Assembly (NCBI RefSeq): GCF_007097245.1
Contig: NZ_VJZT01000001.1
Location: 248,001 to 312,000 of the forward strand
DNA length: 64,000 bases
Source: Flavobacterium restrictum
GTDB taxonomy: Bacteria > Bacteroidota > Bacteroidia > Flavobacteriales > Flavobacteriaceae
Reading direction: 5' to 3'
Shown here: positions 33,655-43,789 of the stretch, one piece after another
Layout of the letters: each line of letters starts with the position of its first letter
How positions within the stretch are numbered: position 1 is the stretch's first letter
Program-made: the position numbers and the translations under genes
The notes under the pieces: model-generated
Database searches by the model: none
Told to the model about the DNA's origin: nothing
Seen by the model: the letters and a program-made list of their open reading frames with translations, nothing else

Positions 33655-33672
33655 CCCCATTGAAAAGCAATT

Positions 33673-34401
33673 TTAAAGCAGCATTTTTCGGGCTTTATGT
33701 AAATCTTCGGGGGTATCAATTCCTATTCCTACATGATTGGTTTCGACCATTTTGATGCGTTTTCCAAATTCTAAATACCGCAATTGTTCCAGTTTTTCGG
33801 TGGCTTCCAATGATTTCATGGGCAAACTATAAAAATCCAACAAGGCTTGTTTTCTAAACGCATAAATGCCAATGTGTTGCATGTAGCGAACGCCCACATT
33901 CGTTTCTCTAGGATACGGAATCACGGAACGGGAAAAGTACAAAGCAAATCCGTTTTGATCCACCACTACTTTTACATTATTAGGGTTGTTGATTTCGGTT
34001 TCGGCTGTAATTTCTCGCATCAACGAGGCCAAATCAATCTTTTTATCGGTATCTTTTTTAAAAATTTCGATCACTTTTGCCAGCGGTTCTGCATCAATAA
34101 AAGGTTCGTCACCTTGCACATTGATAACAAGATCTACATCGAGATTGGCGATTGCTTCGGCAATTCGGTCGCTACCGGATTCGTGTTCCTTGATGCTCAT
34201 TATAGCTTTTCCGCCGTGAGAAACGATTTCGTTGTAAATTAAATCCGAATCGGTTACCACAAAAATTGCATCAAACAAATGGGTTTTTACTGCGGCTTCA
34301 TAAGTGCGTAAAATCACGGTTTTTCCTCCCAAATCCTGCATTAATTTGGCCGGAAACCTAGTAGAGGCGTAGCGTGCGGGTATGACTGCGATTATTTTCA
34401 T
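33673..34401 (-). CDS. kdsB: 3-deoxy-manno-octulosonate cytidylyltransferase (CMP-KDO synthetase)
   Basis: A 242-residue nucleotidyltransferase that activates KDO for lipopolysaccharide core synthesis. The CTP-binding start [19 protein letters not shown] (about 3-21), SGSDRIAEA (about 75-83), [11 protein letters not shown] (about 92-102) and the C-terminal [14 protein letters not shown] are diagnostic. It is upstream of porQ on the same strand. Confidence 0.95.
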   Translation of the reverse strand: MKIIAVIPARYASTRFPAKLMQDLGGKTVILRTYEAAVKTHLFDAIFVVTDSDLIYNEIVSHGGKAIMSIKEHESGSDRIAEAIANLDVDLVINVQGDEPFIDAEPLAKVIEIFKKDTDKKIDLASLMREITAETEINNPNNVKVVVDQNGFALYFSRSVIPYPRETNVGVRYMQHIGIYAFRKQALLDFYSLPMKSLEATEKLEQLRYLEFGKRIKMVETNHVGIGIDTPEDLHKARKMLL

Positions 34402-34507
34402 TTTTTATTTGTTTTTTTGCCACGAAGACTCGAAGGCGCAAAGTTTTGTTTTATGATTTGAAGTAGTTTTCAAATTGAGAATCACTTTGTTTTATAATCT
34501 CCTTTAG

Positions 34508-34921
34508 CTACTCTTCTCTAGTTTCAATAAACTCATATTCGGTATTACCAAATTCCAAGCTCAATTGTTTTGCTTTGAATTTTACTTTAGTGTCAATTAT
34601 TTCAATTTCATAAACATCAGTTTTTCCATCTTCATCAAATGTTTCATAAAACAAGCCGTCTTTTACCCCCCATTTTCCTTTTTCGACATGATTTTCTACT
34701 TCACAGTTTTCTATTACGGTAAATAATAAAACATAAGTACCGTTTTTATTTCGGTTTTGTATCCAATATTTAGTCAAACCAGGTTTTTGATTGTCCTTTT
34801 CAGAGCCGCTCCAACTGCCTGTTAGTTTCTTTTTTAGTTGCTCATCATCTACTGATTTTGTTGTAGCACAAGAGAATAATAAAAATAATGTTAGAGTCAA
34901 AAAAGATAATTTTGTTTTCAT
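34508..34921 (-). CDS. Small lipoprotein, hypothetical
   Basis: A 137-residue protein with lipobox LLFSC (Cys18) and a small beta-rich domain containing LTGSWSGSEKDNQ (about 34-46) and GKWGVKDGLFYETF. The pattern resembles lipocalin-like or DUF-type lipoproteins that sense nothing obvious. The function is unknown. Confidence 0.7.
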   Translation of the reverse strand: MKTKLSFLTLTLFLLFSCATTKSVDDEQLKKKLTGSWSGSEKDNQKPGLTKYWIQNRNKNGTYVLLFTVIENCEVENHVEKGKWGVKDGLFYETFDEDGKTDVYEIEIIDTKVKFKAKQLSLEFGNTEYEFIETREE

Positions 34922-34959
34922 AGTTTAAATAATTTTAGTGTAAATATATACGATTTATT

Positions 34960-35790
34960 TCATGTGATTTTTACCGAGGTCATACTCAACGAACCCGCCA
35001 CTAATTTGTCATTGAACAAAGTCAGTTCTTCGGTTTTGTCTTTGAGACCCAAAGTATAAATCAAAGGCAAATAATGGTCTGGCGTAGGAATGGCTAACTG
35101 CAAGGCTCGGGCTTGTTTCTCGTAATTAATAAGCGGCTGAAAATCGCCGTCCAATAAATAATTGTTGATGGTTTGTCGGGCTTCAATCGCCCAATCATAC
35201 CCGTAATTGTCTTTGTCAAAATTAGGAAAATCGACCAATCGCAAGTTGTGTACAATATTGCCGCTACCTATAATCAAGATGCCTTTTTGGCGTAAACTGC
35301 TTAATTTTTGAGCCAATTCAAAATGGTATTGCGGTGATTTTGTATAATCGATACTCAACTGAATTACAGGTACATTTGCATCAGGATATAAATGTTTAAT
35401 AACACTCCAAGAACCGTGGTCTAAACCCCAATGTTCGTCTAGTTCTACCGGAATGGGTTGCAGTAATTCTTGTGTTGCAGCGGCTAATGCGGGACTTCCT
35501 TTGGCGGGATATTCTACTTCGAACAAGGCTTGCGGAAAGCCGCCAAAATCATGAATCGTTCTTGGCATTTCCATAGCGGTAACTTTGGTTCCACTAGTAA
35601 ACCAATGCGCCGAAACACACAAAATAGCGTTGGGTTGCGGCAAGGTTTTGGCTAAATTCCGAAAGCCGGCAACAAACTCATTTTCCTCGATGGCATTCAT
35701 CGGACTGCCGTGTCCTAGAAACAAAACAGGCATTTTTTCGGTATTAGAAAAAGTGCTTGATATGGCGTGCAAATCGTTTAAAGTGTGCAT
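34960..35790 (-). CDS. ygiD: 4,5-DOPA-extradiol-dioxygenase-like protein (YgiD family)
   Basis: A 276-residue class III extradiol dioxygenase relative. LFLGHGSPMNAIE (about 23-35), CVSAHWFTSG (about 58-67), LDEHWGLDHGSWSVI (about 116-130) and GSGNIVHNLR (about 175-184) provide the metal-binding His and Glu residues. E. coli YgiD has DOPA 4,5-dioxygenase activity, but the natural substrate in this organism is unknown. Confidence 0.9.
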   Translation of the reverse strand: MHTLNDLHAISSTFSNTEKMPVLFLGHGSPMNAIEENEFVAGFRNLAKTLPQPNAILCVSAHWFTSGTKVTAMEMPRTIHDFGGFPQALFEVEYPAKGSPALAAATQELLQPIPVELDEHWGLDHGSWSVIKHLYPDANVPVIQLSIDYTKSPQYHFELAQKLSSLRQKGILIIGSGNIVHNLRLVDFPNFDKDNYGYDWAIEARQTINNYLLDGDFQPLINYEKQARALQLAIPTPDHYLPLIYTLGLKDKTEELTLFNDKLVAGSLSMTSVKIT

Positions 35791-35837
35791 TGTTTTTTGT
35801 TTTGCAAATTAAAATTTAGAAGGGTAACCACTGTTTT

Positions 35838-36377
35838 TTACTCGTACATTTTGAGCAACTGCGACACCGTATTCCAATTCCGAATGGTAGCCGTTACATT
35901 CAATTTCTTTTCGATATATTTTTGATCAAACCTTGTTTTTCCGGCACCTACAGCATATTTTATATAAATTCTACTGCCGTCAATACTGGCTTCATCAGGT
36001 TTGAATTGGCTAATTTTTAAGTCATTAATACTGTCGCTACGCAATACTACCGAGACAAAAGCCACATACAATTTCTTGAAATCTATATCTTTTTCTTTCA
36101 AAAAAGGGTTGTTTTTGAAACATATTTCTAAATCGGATTTACCAATAACCACAACGGGAACTTCGTGACCAAAAGCCTTGAAAATTTCCTGCTTTATGGT
36201 AAAAGCTACTGCGGCTGTACTTTCTTCCTCGGTGTCCACAAACACATTTCCAGATTGGATGTAGGTTTGCACGTTTTGAAAACCAATAGCTTCTAACGTG
36301 GTTTTCAAAGCGTCCATTTTAAGCATGTTGTGACCTGATACATTTATGCCACGAAGAAGGGCGAGATGGGTTGTCAT
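35838..36377 (-). CDS. DUF1697 family protein
   Basis: A 179-residue protein with the standard DUF1697 opening LALLRGINVSGHNMLKMDAL and TYIQSGNVFVDT (about 39-50). The family has no assigned function. It follows the ygiD gene in genome order with a 47-base gap. Confidence 0.9.
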   Translation of the reverse strand: MTTHLALLRGINVSGHNMLKMDALKTTLEAIGFQNVQTYIQSGNVFVDTEEESTAAVAFTIKQEIFKAFGHEVPVVVIGKSDLEICFKNNPFLKEKDIDFKKLYVAFVSVVLRSDSINDLKISQFKPDEASIDGSRIYIKYAVGAGKTRFDQKYIEKKLNVTATIRNWNTVSQLLKMYE

Positions 36378-36407
36378 AATTGGGTGTCTTTTAACTTTAA
36401 AATGGAT

Positions 36408-37025
36408 TTATTTTTCATTTTTGAAAGTTAATTTATCAATGTTTTCAAAAAAATTAAGCGTTGTTCTAACTAAAATATCTCGGTATTCTGATAGGCATTC
36501 TGGACCGTTTTCAAACAACTCTGGAAAAAATTTCAGCACCAGTTCATGAAGTGTTTGATCAATTTCATCCCTAAACTGATCCATTTTAACATTTCTATTT
36601 ATAAAATCAGGATTGGCGATTTTTTGGATTTCTTTAAAAGAATTTTGAACTTTTTCTGTATTAGATGGATTATTCACAATGCTGTCACACCATTCGTATT
36701 GTTGCGCTATGTAGGTAGGCGTTAACGCTTCGACATATCTCTTTAAATAAGGAGTTAAATCAAAATTTTCGGATTCCAAAATTTTAAAAACGGCAGTATG
36801 TTTGGGACCATATCCAGCAATACTAGATCTTATTTTTGTTAAATAATCAAAAGCCTGTTCATCAATTGTTTGGATAAATTGGGTTAATTTATCATAAGGA
36901 AGAATAACTGGCATTCGTGCTTCTGGTCGAGTTGCTGTTTTAAAAAAAATATGAATCATGGTAATGTCACTACCAATATCTTCTAGCATACTGTCAATTT
37001 TATATTGGGTAAGGATTGCTTTCAT
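36408..37025 (-). CDS. Hypothetical protein
   Basis: A 205-residue soluble protein, mostly helical, with no signal or membrane segment. I do not recognise a family. It contains RSSIAGYGPKHTAVFKILES (about 66-85), which could be a conserved loop. It is expressed from its own probable promoter at 37047 and is divergent from recG. Confidence 0.65.
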   Translation of the reverse strand: MKAILTQYKIDSMLEDIGSDITMIHIFFKTATRPEARMPVILPYDKLTQFIQTIDEQAFDYLTKIRSSIAGYGPKHTAVFKILESENFDLTPYLKRYVEALTPTYIAQQYEWCDSIVNNPSNTEKVQNSFKEIQKIANPDFINRNVKMDQFRDEIDQTLHELVLKFFPELFENGPECLSEYRDILVRTTLNFFENIDKLTFKNEK

Positions 37026-37046
37026 AATTATTCAGTTTTTATTCTT

Positions 37047-37054
37047 CAAATATA
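37047..37054 (-). promoter_or_regulatory. Probable -7 element of the 36408-37025 gene
   Basis: TATATTTG on the minus strand, 22 bases before the ATG at 37025. The -33 box is not obvious. Confidence 0.45.
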
Positions 37055-37122
37055 ACAAATTCCAATTTATCCTATTTCCTATTTTCCAAACAAAAAACTA
37101 TCTTCGCTCCATCAAATTAAAA

Positions 37123-37168
37123 ATCCGTTTTTATCCGTGTCTTTACGGACTAAATCCGTCTCATCCGT
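37123..37168. repeat. ATCCGT repeat cluster in front of recG
   Basis: ATCCGT occurs at 37123, 37133, 37154 and 37163, with the inverse ACGGA at 37145. ACGGA can pair with either neighbouring TCCGT, giving two competing short hairpins just before the recG ATG at 37178. Confidence 0.6.
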
Positions 37169-37177
37169 GTTCGAACT

Positions 37178-39286
37178 ATGCAGCAAAACCTTTTAGATAC
37201 TCCCATAGAATACCTCAAAGGCGTTGGTCCCAATCGAGGTACATTGTTGCGAAAGGAGCTGGGAATTTTTAAGTATAGGGATTTAGTTAATTTTTTCCCC
37301 AATCGGTATATCGATCGAACACGGTATTACAAAATTAATGAACTGCAAGAAACCGCCTCCGAAGTTCAAATTATTGGCAAAATTAGCAACATCAAAACCG
37401 TGGAATTTGGTCGCAACCAAAAGCGATTAGTAGCCACATTTGTAGATGATACGGGACAAATGGATCTCAACTGGTTTCAAGGACACAAATGGATTAAAGA
37501 AAGTTTGAAACTCAATGAAGTGTGTGTCGTTTTTGGAAAATGTGCCCAATATGGCAACCAATTTAGCATGGCACATCCCGAAATTGAGTTGTTAAGCGAA
37601 CACGAAAAAAGCCTTCGTTCCGCCATGCAACCCGTGTATCCCTCGACCGAAACCCTAACCAATCGCGGAATTACCAATCGGGTGGTGAACAAAATGATGC
37701 AGCAATTGTTTCAGGAAACGCAGGCTCTTTTTAGCGAAACGTTACCGGAATATTTGACGACAGAACTGAAACTGATTCCAAAAAACGCAGCATTATTCAA
37801 CATTCATTTCCCCAAAAGTGCCGAAATATTGGCGAAAGCACAATTCCGATTAAAGTTTGAAGAATTATTCTACATTCAGTTGCAATTAATAACTAAAAAT
37901 CTCATTCGGAAACACAAAATTAAGGGTCATCCGTTTACGAAAGTAGGCGAATTATTCAATAATTTTTATCAAAATCACTTGCCTTTTGAACTTACCAATG
38001 CTCAAAAAAGAGTGATTAAAGAAATCCGAACTGATATGGGGAGCAATGCCCAAATGAACCGTTTGCTGCAAGGTGATGTCGGGTCTGGCAAAACAATTGT
38101 GGCGTTTATGAGCATGCTTTTGGCACTCGATAATGGTTTTCAGGCGTGCTTGATGGCACCTACCGAAATCTTGGCAAATCAGCATTTTATAGGGCTTTCG
38201 GAATTTGCTAACACCTTGAATATAAACATAAAAATACTAACTGGTTCGAGTAAAATTGCGGCTAGACGAATCATTCATGAAGAGCTAGAAAATGGTTCTT
38301 TGCAAATTTTAATTGGCACGCATGCTTTGCTAGAAGATAAAGTGAAATTTCAAAATTTGGGTTTGGCGGTGATTGATGAACAACATCGTTTTGGTGTGGA
38401 GCAACGGGCTAAACTTTGGAAAAAAAACACCATTCCTCCGCACGTTTTGGTCATGACGGCAACGCCTATTCCTAGAACTTTGGCGATGAGTTTGTACGGT
38501 GATTTAGACATTTCGGTGATTGATGAATTGCCTCCGGGACGAAAACCCATTCAAACCGTGCATCGTTTTGACTCCAACCGATTGAAAGTGTGGAAATTCA
38601 TTCGAGACGAAATCGCATTGGGACGCCAAATTTACATCGTTTATCCGCTGATTCAAGAGTCGGAAAAAATGGATTTTAAGGATCTAATGGACGGTTACGA
38701 AAGTATTTCTCGTGATTTCCCGTTGCCACAGTATGCTATTTCTATCCTTCACGGAAAAATGAAACCCGCTGATAAAGATGCTGAAATGAAGCGTTTCTCC
38801 GAAGGAAAAACCAACATTATGGTCGCCACAACCGTTATAGAAGTGGGTGTCAATGTGCCTAATGCGAGTGTCATGATTATAGAAAGTGCGGAGCGTTTTG
38901 GGCTCTCGCAACTCCATCAATTGCGAGGTCGTGTGGGTCGTGGTGCGGATCAAAGTTATTGCATTTTGATGACTTCCTACAAATTATCGAGCGATAGCAA
39001 AACCCGTATGGAAACAATGGTGAGTACCAATGATGGTTTCGAAATTGCCGAAGTCGACTTGAAACTCCGTGGCCCAGGCGACCTGATGGGAACCCAGCAA
39101 AGTGGTGTTTTGAATCTTCAAATTGCTGATATTGTAAGGGATAGAGACATTTTGCTTTTGGCTCGAAATTATGCTATTCAAATTCTAAAAGACGATGCGC
39201 CCATGCAAAAACCTGAAAACGCCATTCTAAAAGCCGTTTTTATCGAAATGACCAAGAAAAAAAACATTTGGAATTATATTAGTTAG
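37178..39286 (+). CDS. recG: ATP-dependent DNA helicase RecG
   Basis: A 702-residue superfamily 2 helicase that remodels stalled forks and Holliday junctions. The wedge/OB domain fills roughly residues 60-160. Walker A is LQGDVGSGKTIVA (about 300-312), the DExH box is IDEQHRFGVEQR (about 402-413), followed by VMTATPIPRTLA and the C-terminal GRVGRG motif. It has the usual length. The start MQQNLLDTPIEYLKGVGP is typical of Bacteroidota RecG. Confidence 0.96.
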   Translation: MQQNLLDTPIEYLKGVGPNRGTLLRKELGIFKYRDLVNFFPNRYIDRTRYYKINELQETASEVQIIGKISNIKTVEFGRNQKRLVATFVDDTGQMDLNWFQGHKWIKESLKLNEVCVVFGKCAQYGNQFSMAHPEIELLSEHEKSLRSAMQPVYPSTETLTNRGITNRVVNKMMQQLFQETQALFSETLPEYLTTELKLIPKNAALFNIHFPKSAEILAKAQFRLKFEELFYIQLQLITKNLIRKHKIKGHPFTKVGELFNNFYQNHLPFELTNAQKRVIKEIRTDMGSNAQMNRLLQGDVGSGKTIVAFMSMLLALDNGFQACLMAPTEILANQHFIGLSEFANTLNINIKILTGSSKIAARRIIHEELENGSLQILIGTHALLEDKVKFQNLGLAVIDEQHRFGVEQRAKLWKKNTIPPHVLVMTATPIPRTLAMSLYGDLDISVIDELPPGRKPIQTVHRFDSNRLKVWKFIRDEIALGRQIYIVYPLIQESEKMDFKDLMDGYESISRDFPLPQYAISILHGKMKPADKDAEMKRFSEGKTNIMVATTVIEVGVNVPNASVMIIESAERFGLSQLHQLRGRVGRGADQSYCILMTSYKLSSDSKTRMETMVSTNDGFEIAEVDLKLRGPGDLMGTQQSGVLNLQIADIVRDRDILLLARNYAIQILKDDAPMQKPENAILKAVFIEMTKKKNIWNYIS

Positions 39287-39382
39287 TTTTAACATAAAAT
39301 ATTGATTTAAAGCACTTTCATTTCTTTTATATCACAATAGTAAATTACTATCCGAATTAACTATTTTTAAAATCCAAAATCC

Positions 39383-39390
39383 TAACTTTG
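39383..39390 (+). promoter_or_regulatory. Probable -7 element of the RND efflux operon
   Basis: TAACTTTG matches TAnnTTTG, 48 bases before the ATG of the adaptor gene. The upstream -33 box is weak. Confidence 0.5.
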
Positions 39391-39438
39391 CTTATTGTGT
39401 TGAAATGACACATTATTAATGCTTTTATATTAAAAAAA

Positions 39439-40506
39439 ATGAAAATAAAACACCTCGTTTATACTTTATTACTAATTGGTATTGGCAGTTTCATAGCCTA
39501 CAGAGTTGTAGCTAATAAAACCAAAAATGAAGATCCAAAGGATAAAGATGGAAAAGAAAAACCAATGACCGTAACTGGTATTGTTGTCAAATCACAAACT
39601 TTTGACAATACGCTTTCGCTTTCTGGTTCGATTGAAGCCAATGAACAAGTTGAAATTCGCTCCGAAATTTCGGGGATTGTTGAAGGCATTTATTTTCAAG
39701 AAGGAAGCACCGTTGCAAAAGGACAAGTACTCTTTAAAGTAAATGATATTGAGTTAAAAGCCCAATTGATTCAAGCCAAAACCAAAGAAGGATTAGCAGG
39801 CGAAAACGAACGTAGAGCCAAATTATTACTTCAAAAAGAAGCCATTAGTCAAGAAGAATATGATGTTGCCAGAGCCGATTACAAATCAGCGCAAGCTCAA
39901 AGCCAACTGATTAATGCTCAAATATATAAAACATCCGTTCGAGCTCCGTTTTCGGGAAAAATTGGATTGCGAGCTATTTCGCCCGGAACCTACATCACTC
40001 CTAGCCTTTTGGTAGCCAAATTGGTTAATGTAAATCAATTAAAAATCACTTTTTCGATTCCCGAAAAATACGCTTCCCAGGTTAAAACCAACGTGAATTT
40101 GAGTTTTACTGTTGCAGGAACTACGGATACGTACACCGCCAAAGTCTACGCCATAGAGCCCGAAGTAGCAGTTGCAACACGAACATTACAAGTTCGAGCC
40201 ATTGCCCAAAACAGTAACGGAAAATTATTGCCAGGTACATTTGCCAATGTGGTATTGCCGCTCGACATCATCAAAAACGCCATTGTGGTGCCTACCGAAG
40301 CCATTATTCCAGTACAAAATGGCAAGAAAGTTTTTGTTGCCAATAACGGAATGGCCAAAGAAATTATGGTAGCAACCGCAACGCGAACAGACGCTTCTAT
40401 ACTTGTCCTTTCGGGTTTAAAAGTGGGCGACACGGTATTAACGAGCGGTGTTATGGCGCTAAAAAATGAAACTCCCATTAAAGTCATTTTAAAAACAGAA
40501 AAATAG
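39439..40506 (+). CDS. RND efflux periplasmic adaptor (membrane fusion protein)
   Basis: A 355-residue HlyD/AcrA-type adaptor with one N-terminal membrane segment (about 5-22). The lipoyl half-motif VEIRSEISGIVEGIYFQEGS (about 71-90), a helical hairpin (about 105-155) and the second lipoyl half VRAPFSGKIGLRAISPGTYI (about 164-183) are in order. It bridges the inner-membrane pump and the outer-membrane channel encoded downstream. Confidence 0.93.
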   Translation: MKIKHLVYTLLLIGIGSFIAYRVVANKTKNEDPKDKDGKEKPMTVTGIVVKSQTFDNTLSLSGSIEANEQVEIRSEISGIVEGIYFQEGSTVAKGQVLFKVNDIELKAQLIQAKTKEGLAGENERRAKLLLQKEAISQEEYDVARADYKSAQAQSQLINAQIYKTSVRAPFSGKIGLRAISPGTYITPSLLVAKLVNVNQLKITFSIPEKYASQVKTNVNLSFTVAGTTDTYTAKVYAIEPEVAVATRTLQVRAIAQNSNGKLLPGTFANVVLPLDIIKNAIVVPTEAIIPVQNGKKVFVANNGMAKEIMVATATRTDASILVLSGLKVGDTVLTSGVMALKNETPIKVILKTEK

Positions 40507-40637
40507 ATTCTTTAAGTACTAAAGTTGCACAAGCAACAAAAAACACTTCACGGAACCACTAAATACTTCAAAAAACGGATACCGATTCGTTACGAAATTA
40601 AAAATCAGAAGTCAAGAATCAGAAATCTAAAATCTCC

Positions 40638-43600
40638 ATGAGTTTATCCACTTTAAGCATAAAAAGACCCGTACTTACAATTGTATTGAACTTAACTATC
40701 ATTCTATTTGGTGTTATTGGGTACAGTTTTCTTGGTGTTAGGGAATTTCCCTCGATAGATCCCGCTCAAATATCGGTTCGTACCAATTATACAGGCGCCA
40801 ATTCGGATATTATTGAATCCCAAATTACCGAGCCACTCGAAAAAGCCATCAATTCCATCGACGGAATTCGGAACGTGACTTCCTCTAGTATTCAAGGAAG
40901 TAGCAATATTACGGTAGAATTTAATTTGGATAAAAACCTAGAAGAAGTAGCTAATGATGTGCGGGACAAAGTGTCACAGGCTGTTAGGAGTTTGCCCCAA
41001 GATATTGATGCACCTCCAGTGGTTTCCAAGGCCGATGCCAATGGCGAAGCGATAATTTCGATGACTGTTCAAAGTGATTCTCGAAGCGCATTAGAATTAA
41101 GTGATTATGCCGAAAACGTAATTTCACAACGATTAGAAACCATTCCGGGTGTAAGTGGCGTTCAAATTTGGGGACAAAAACGGTATGCGATGCGATTATG
41201 GATTGATCCCGTAAAATTAGCGTCATATGGTTGTACTGTTTCCGAGGTTCGGGACGCACTCAACAAACAAAATGTCGAGTTACCATCGGGGAAACTTACG
41301 GGTGACAACACCGAGCTGACCGTAAAAACAGTTGGTAATCTATCAACTCCAGCCGAATTCAACAATATTATCATCCGTTCCGAGGGTGAAAAAATAGTCC
41401 GTTTGAGCGATATTGGTTCGGCTACTTTGGGTGCCGAAAATCTGGAAACCAAAATGAGTCAATCGGGATTACCGCTTGTTGGAGTTGCGATTGTGCCTTT
41501 GCCGGGAGCGAATTATTTGGATATTTCAAAAGCTTTTTACAAACAATTTGACGCCTTAAAAAAGGATTTACCCAAGGATATCAAACTCAATATTGTTATC
41601 GATAGTACTATTTTTGTCAAACAATCCGTTATCGAAGTGGCCGAAACATTAGGAATTTCAATACTTTTGGTAGTCTTGATTATATATCTTTTCTTTAGAG
41701 ATTGGGCTATTGCTTTTAGACCTTTAATAGACATTCCGGTTTCGTTAATTGCTACTTTTTTTATCATGTGGCTTTTTGGATTTTCGATCAATGTATTGAC
41801 TTTACTGGCTATTGTACTGGCAACAGGTCTAGTTGTAGATGACGGAATTGTAGTAACCGAGAATATTTTTAAGAAAGTAGAAGAAGGTATGTCGCCTATA
41901 GAAGCGGCTATAAAAGGGTCTAACGAAATCTTTTTTGCAGTAATATCCATATCAATAACGCTGGCTGCGGTGTTCTTACCGGTGATTTTTCTAGAAGGCT
42001 TTGTCGGGCGGTTGTTTCGGGAATTTGGTGTCGTTATAGGTGCGGCAGTTTTGATTTCGGCATTTGTATCCTTGACGTTGACCCCTATGCTAAATGCTTA
42101 TTTAATGAAAGGTGGTGTTCAAAAAAAATCAAAATTTTACAATCTAACCGAACCGTATTTCCAAAAATTAAATAGCACGTATGCCGCTTCTTTACAAAAA
42201 TTTATGAAGCGAAAATGGGTTAGTTTCCCCATTTTAATTGCTTGTTTTGGATTGATTTACCTGTTTTTTAACCTTTTGAAAAAAGAAACGGCTCCCTATG
42301 ATGACCGCAGTGCATTGGTAATGAGCATGACCACTGCTGAAGGGGCAACTTATGAATACACGGATCGATTCATGCAGGAAATTTCGAGATTAGTAGATGA
42401 TTCTATCCCCGAAAAAAAGGTAGCGTTGATTATCACTTCGCCTGGTTTTGGGGCGTCAACCGTTAATAGCGGTAGAGTGCGAATTGCTTTGGTCGATCCT
42501 TCACAACGAAAAATGAAGCAAAAAGACATCGCCGAAAAACTCACCAAACTTACCAAAAAATATTCTCAAGCAAAAACTGCCGTTACAGAGCAACCGACAA
42601 TTGCAGTAAACAGGCGTGGTGGTTTGCCTATTCAATACATTATTCAGGCTCCAAACTTCAAGAAACTACAAGAGAAAATTCCATTATTTATGGATGAGGC
42701 GGCAAAAAGTGATGTTTTCTCGGTTACGGATGTGAATCTAAAATTCAATAAACCTGAAATAAATGTAACAATCGATCGAGAAAAAGCCGAAAGTCTGGGC
42801 ATATCGGTGATTGATATTGCGCAAACCTTACAGTTATCGTTAAGCGGACAGCGTTTTGGGTATTTTATTAAAAACGGAAAACAATACCAAGTAATTGGGC
42901 AGTTTGACCAAAAAGATCGCTCGAAACCATTGGATTTAACGTCGATGTTTGTCAAAAACAGCAAAGGCGAACTCATCCAGATGGATAATGTCGTGACCGT
43001 TGAAGAGCAAAGTAATCCACCGCAATTGTATCATAATAATAGGTATATGTCGGCAACGGTTTCGGCAGGTCTGGCTCCAGGCAAAAGTATTTCGGACGGA
43101 ATTGATGCTATGAATGGCATAAAAGCCAAAATTTTGGACGACTCCTTTACAACCGATTTAGGAGGAGAATCCAGAGATTTTGTCGAGAGTAGTTCCAATA
43201 CTAGTTTCGCCTTTGGACTGGCGTTATTGTTGATATTCTTAATCCTTTCGGCACAATTTGAGAGCTTTGTAGATCCTTTTATCATCATTTTGACCGTGCC
43301 AATGGCGGTGGCTGGAGCTTTATTTTCGTTATGGTTATTCGACCAAAGTTGGAATATTTTTAGCCAAATTGGAACCGTGATGCTCATTGGTTTAGTGACC
43401 AAAAACGGGATTCTAATCGTAGAATTTGCCAACCAATTACGAGAACAAGGCAAACCAAAACTCGAAGCCATACTTGAAGCTTCGGAAGCTAGATTACGTC
43501 CTATTTTAATGACGAGTTTGGCCATTTCGCTGGGAGCATTGCCTATAGCATTGTCACTTGGAGCGGCTTCGACAAGTAGAATTGGGATGGGAGTTGTAAT

Positions 43601-43733
43601 TGTGGGCGGCACCATTTTTTCTTTAGTTTTGACCTTATTTGTTATTCCTGCACTCTATTTGATGTGGTCTAAAGCTAGAAAACACTACCCAGAATTTGAT
43701 CATATCGACGAATATGAAAAAGCGAATCATTAA
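40638..43733 (+). CDS. RND-family multidrug efflux pump, inner-membrane subunit
   Basis: A 1031-residue AcrB-like proton-driven pump of the HAE1 type. It opens SIKRPVLTIVLNLTIILFG (TM1). The TM4 motif GLVVDDGIVVTENIFKK (about 397-413) carries the two proton-relay Asp residues, and two large periplasmic loops occupy about 40-330 and 560-870. A spacer of 131 bases precedes it, holding degenerate AATCAGAA/AATCTAAA repeats just before the ATG. Confidence 0.95.
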   Translation: MSLSTLSIKRPVLTIVLNLTIILFGVIGYSFLGVREFPSIDPAQISVRTNYTGANSDIIESQITEPLEKAINSIDGIRNVTSSSIQGSSNITVEFNLDKNLEEVANDVRDKVSQAVRSLPQDIDAPPVVSKADANGEAIISMTVQSDSRSALELSDYAENVISQRLETIPGVSGVQIWGQKRYAMRLWIDPVKLASYGCTVSEVRDALNKQNVELPSGKLTGDNTELTVKTVGNLSTPAEFNNIIIRSEGEKIVRLSDIGSATLGAENLETKMSQSGLPLVGVAIVPLPGANYLDISKAFYKQFDALKKDLPKDIKLNIVIDSTIFVKQSVIEVAETLGISILLVVLIIYLFFRDWAIAFRPLIDIPVSLIATFFIMWLFGFSINVLTLLAIVLATGLVVDDGIVVTENIFKKVEEGMSPIEAAIKGSNEIFFAVISISITLAAVFLPVIFLEGFVGRLFREFGVVIGAAVLISAFVSLTLTPMLNAYLMKGGVQKKSKFYNLTEPYFQKLNSTYAASLQKFMKRKWVSFPILIACFGLIYLFFNLLKKETAPYDDRSALVMSMTTAEGATYEYTDRFMQEISRLVDDSIPEKKVALIITSPGFGASTVNSGRVRIALVDPSQRKMKQKDIAEKLTKLTKKYSQAKTAVTEQPTIAVNRRGGLPIQYIIQAPNFKKLQEKIPLFMDEAAKSDVFSVTDVNLKFNKPEINVTIDREKAESLGISVIDIAQTLQLSLSGQRFGYFIKNGKQYQVIGQFDQKDRSKPLDLTSMFVKNSKGELIQMDNVVTVEEQSNPPQLYHNNRYMSATVSAGLAPGKSISDGIDAMNGIKAKILDDSFTTDLGGESRDFVESSSNTSFAFGLALLLIFLILSAQFESFVDPFIIILTVPMAVAGALFSLWLFDQSWNIFSQIGTVMLIGLVTKNGILIVEFANQLREQGKPKLEAILEASEARLRPILMTSLAISLGALPIALSLGAASTSRIGMGVVIVGGTIFSLVLTLFVIPALYLMWSKARKHYPEFDHIDEYEKANH

Positions 43734-43789
43734 TACAAATGCTACTAAATTAGATTTTTTTAAAATTAAATTCGGATAAAAAACAATAT

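Noticed and set aside
40507..40637. 131-base gap in the RND operon as a possible small gene or RNA
   Set aside because: Only short degenerate repeats (AATCAGAA, AATCTAAA) and a weak GTTGC/GCAAC stem are visible; no frame or promoter stands out.
43031..43615. 194-residue minus-strand open frame inside the RND pump gene
   Set aside because: Antisense to conserved RND sequence; no start context or family match.
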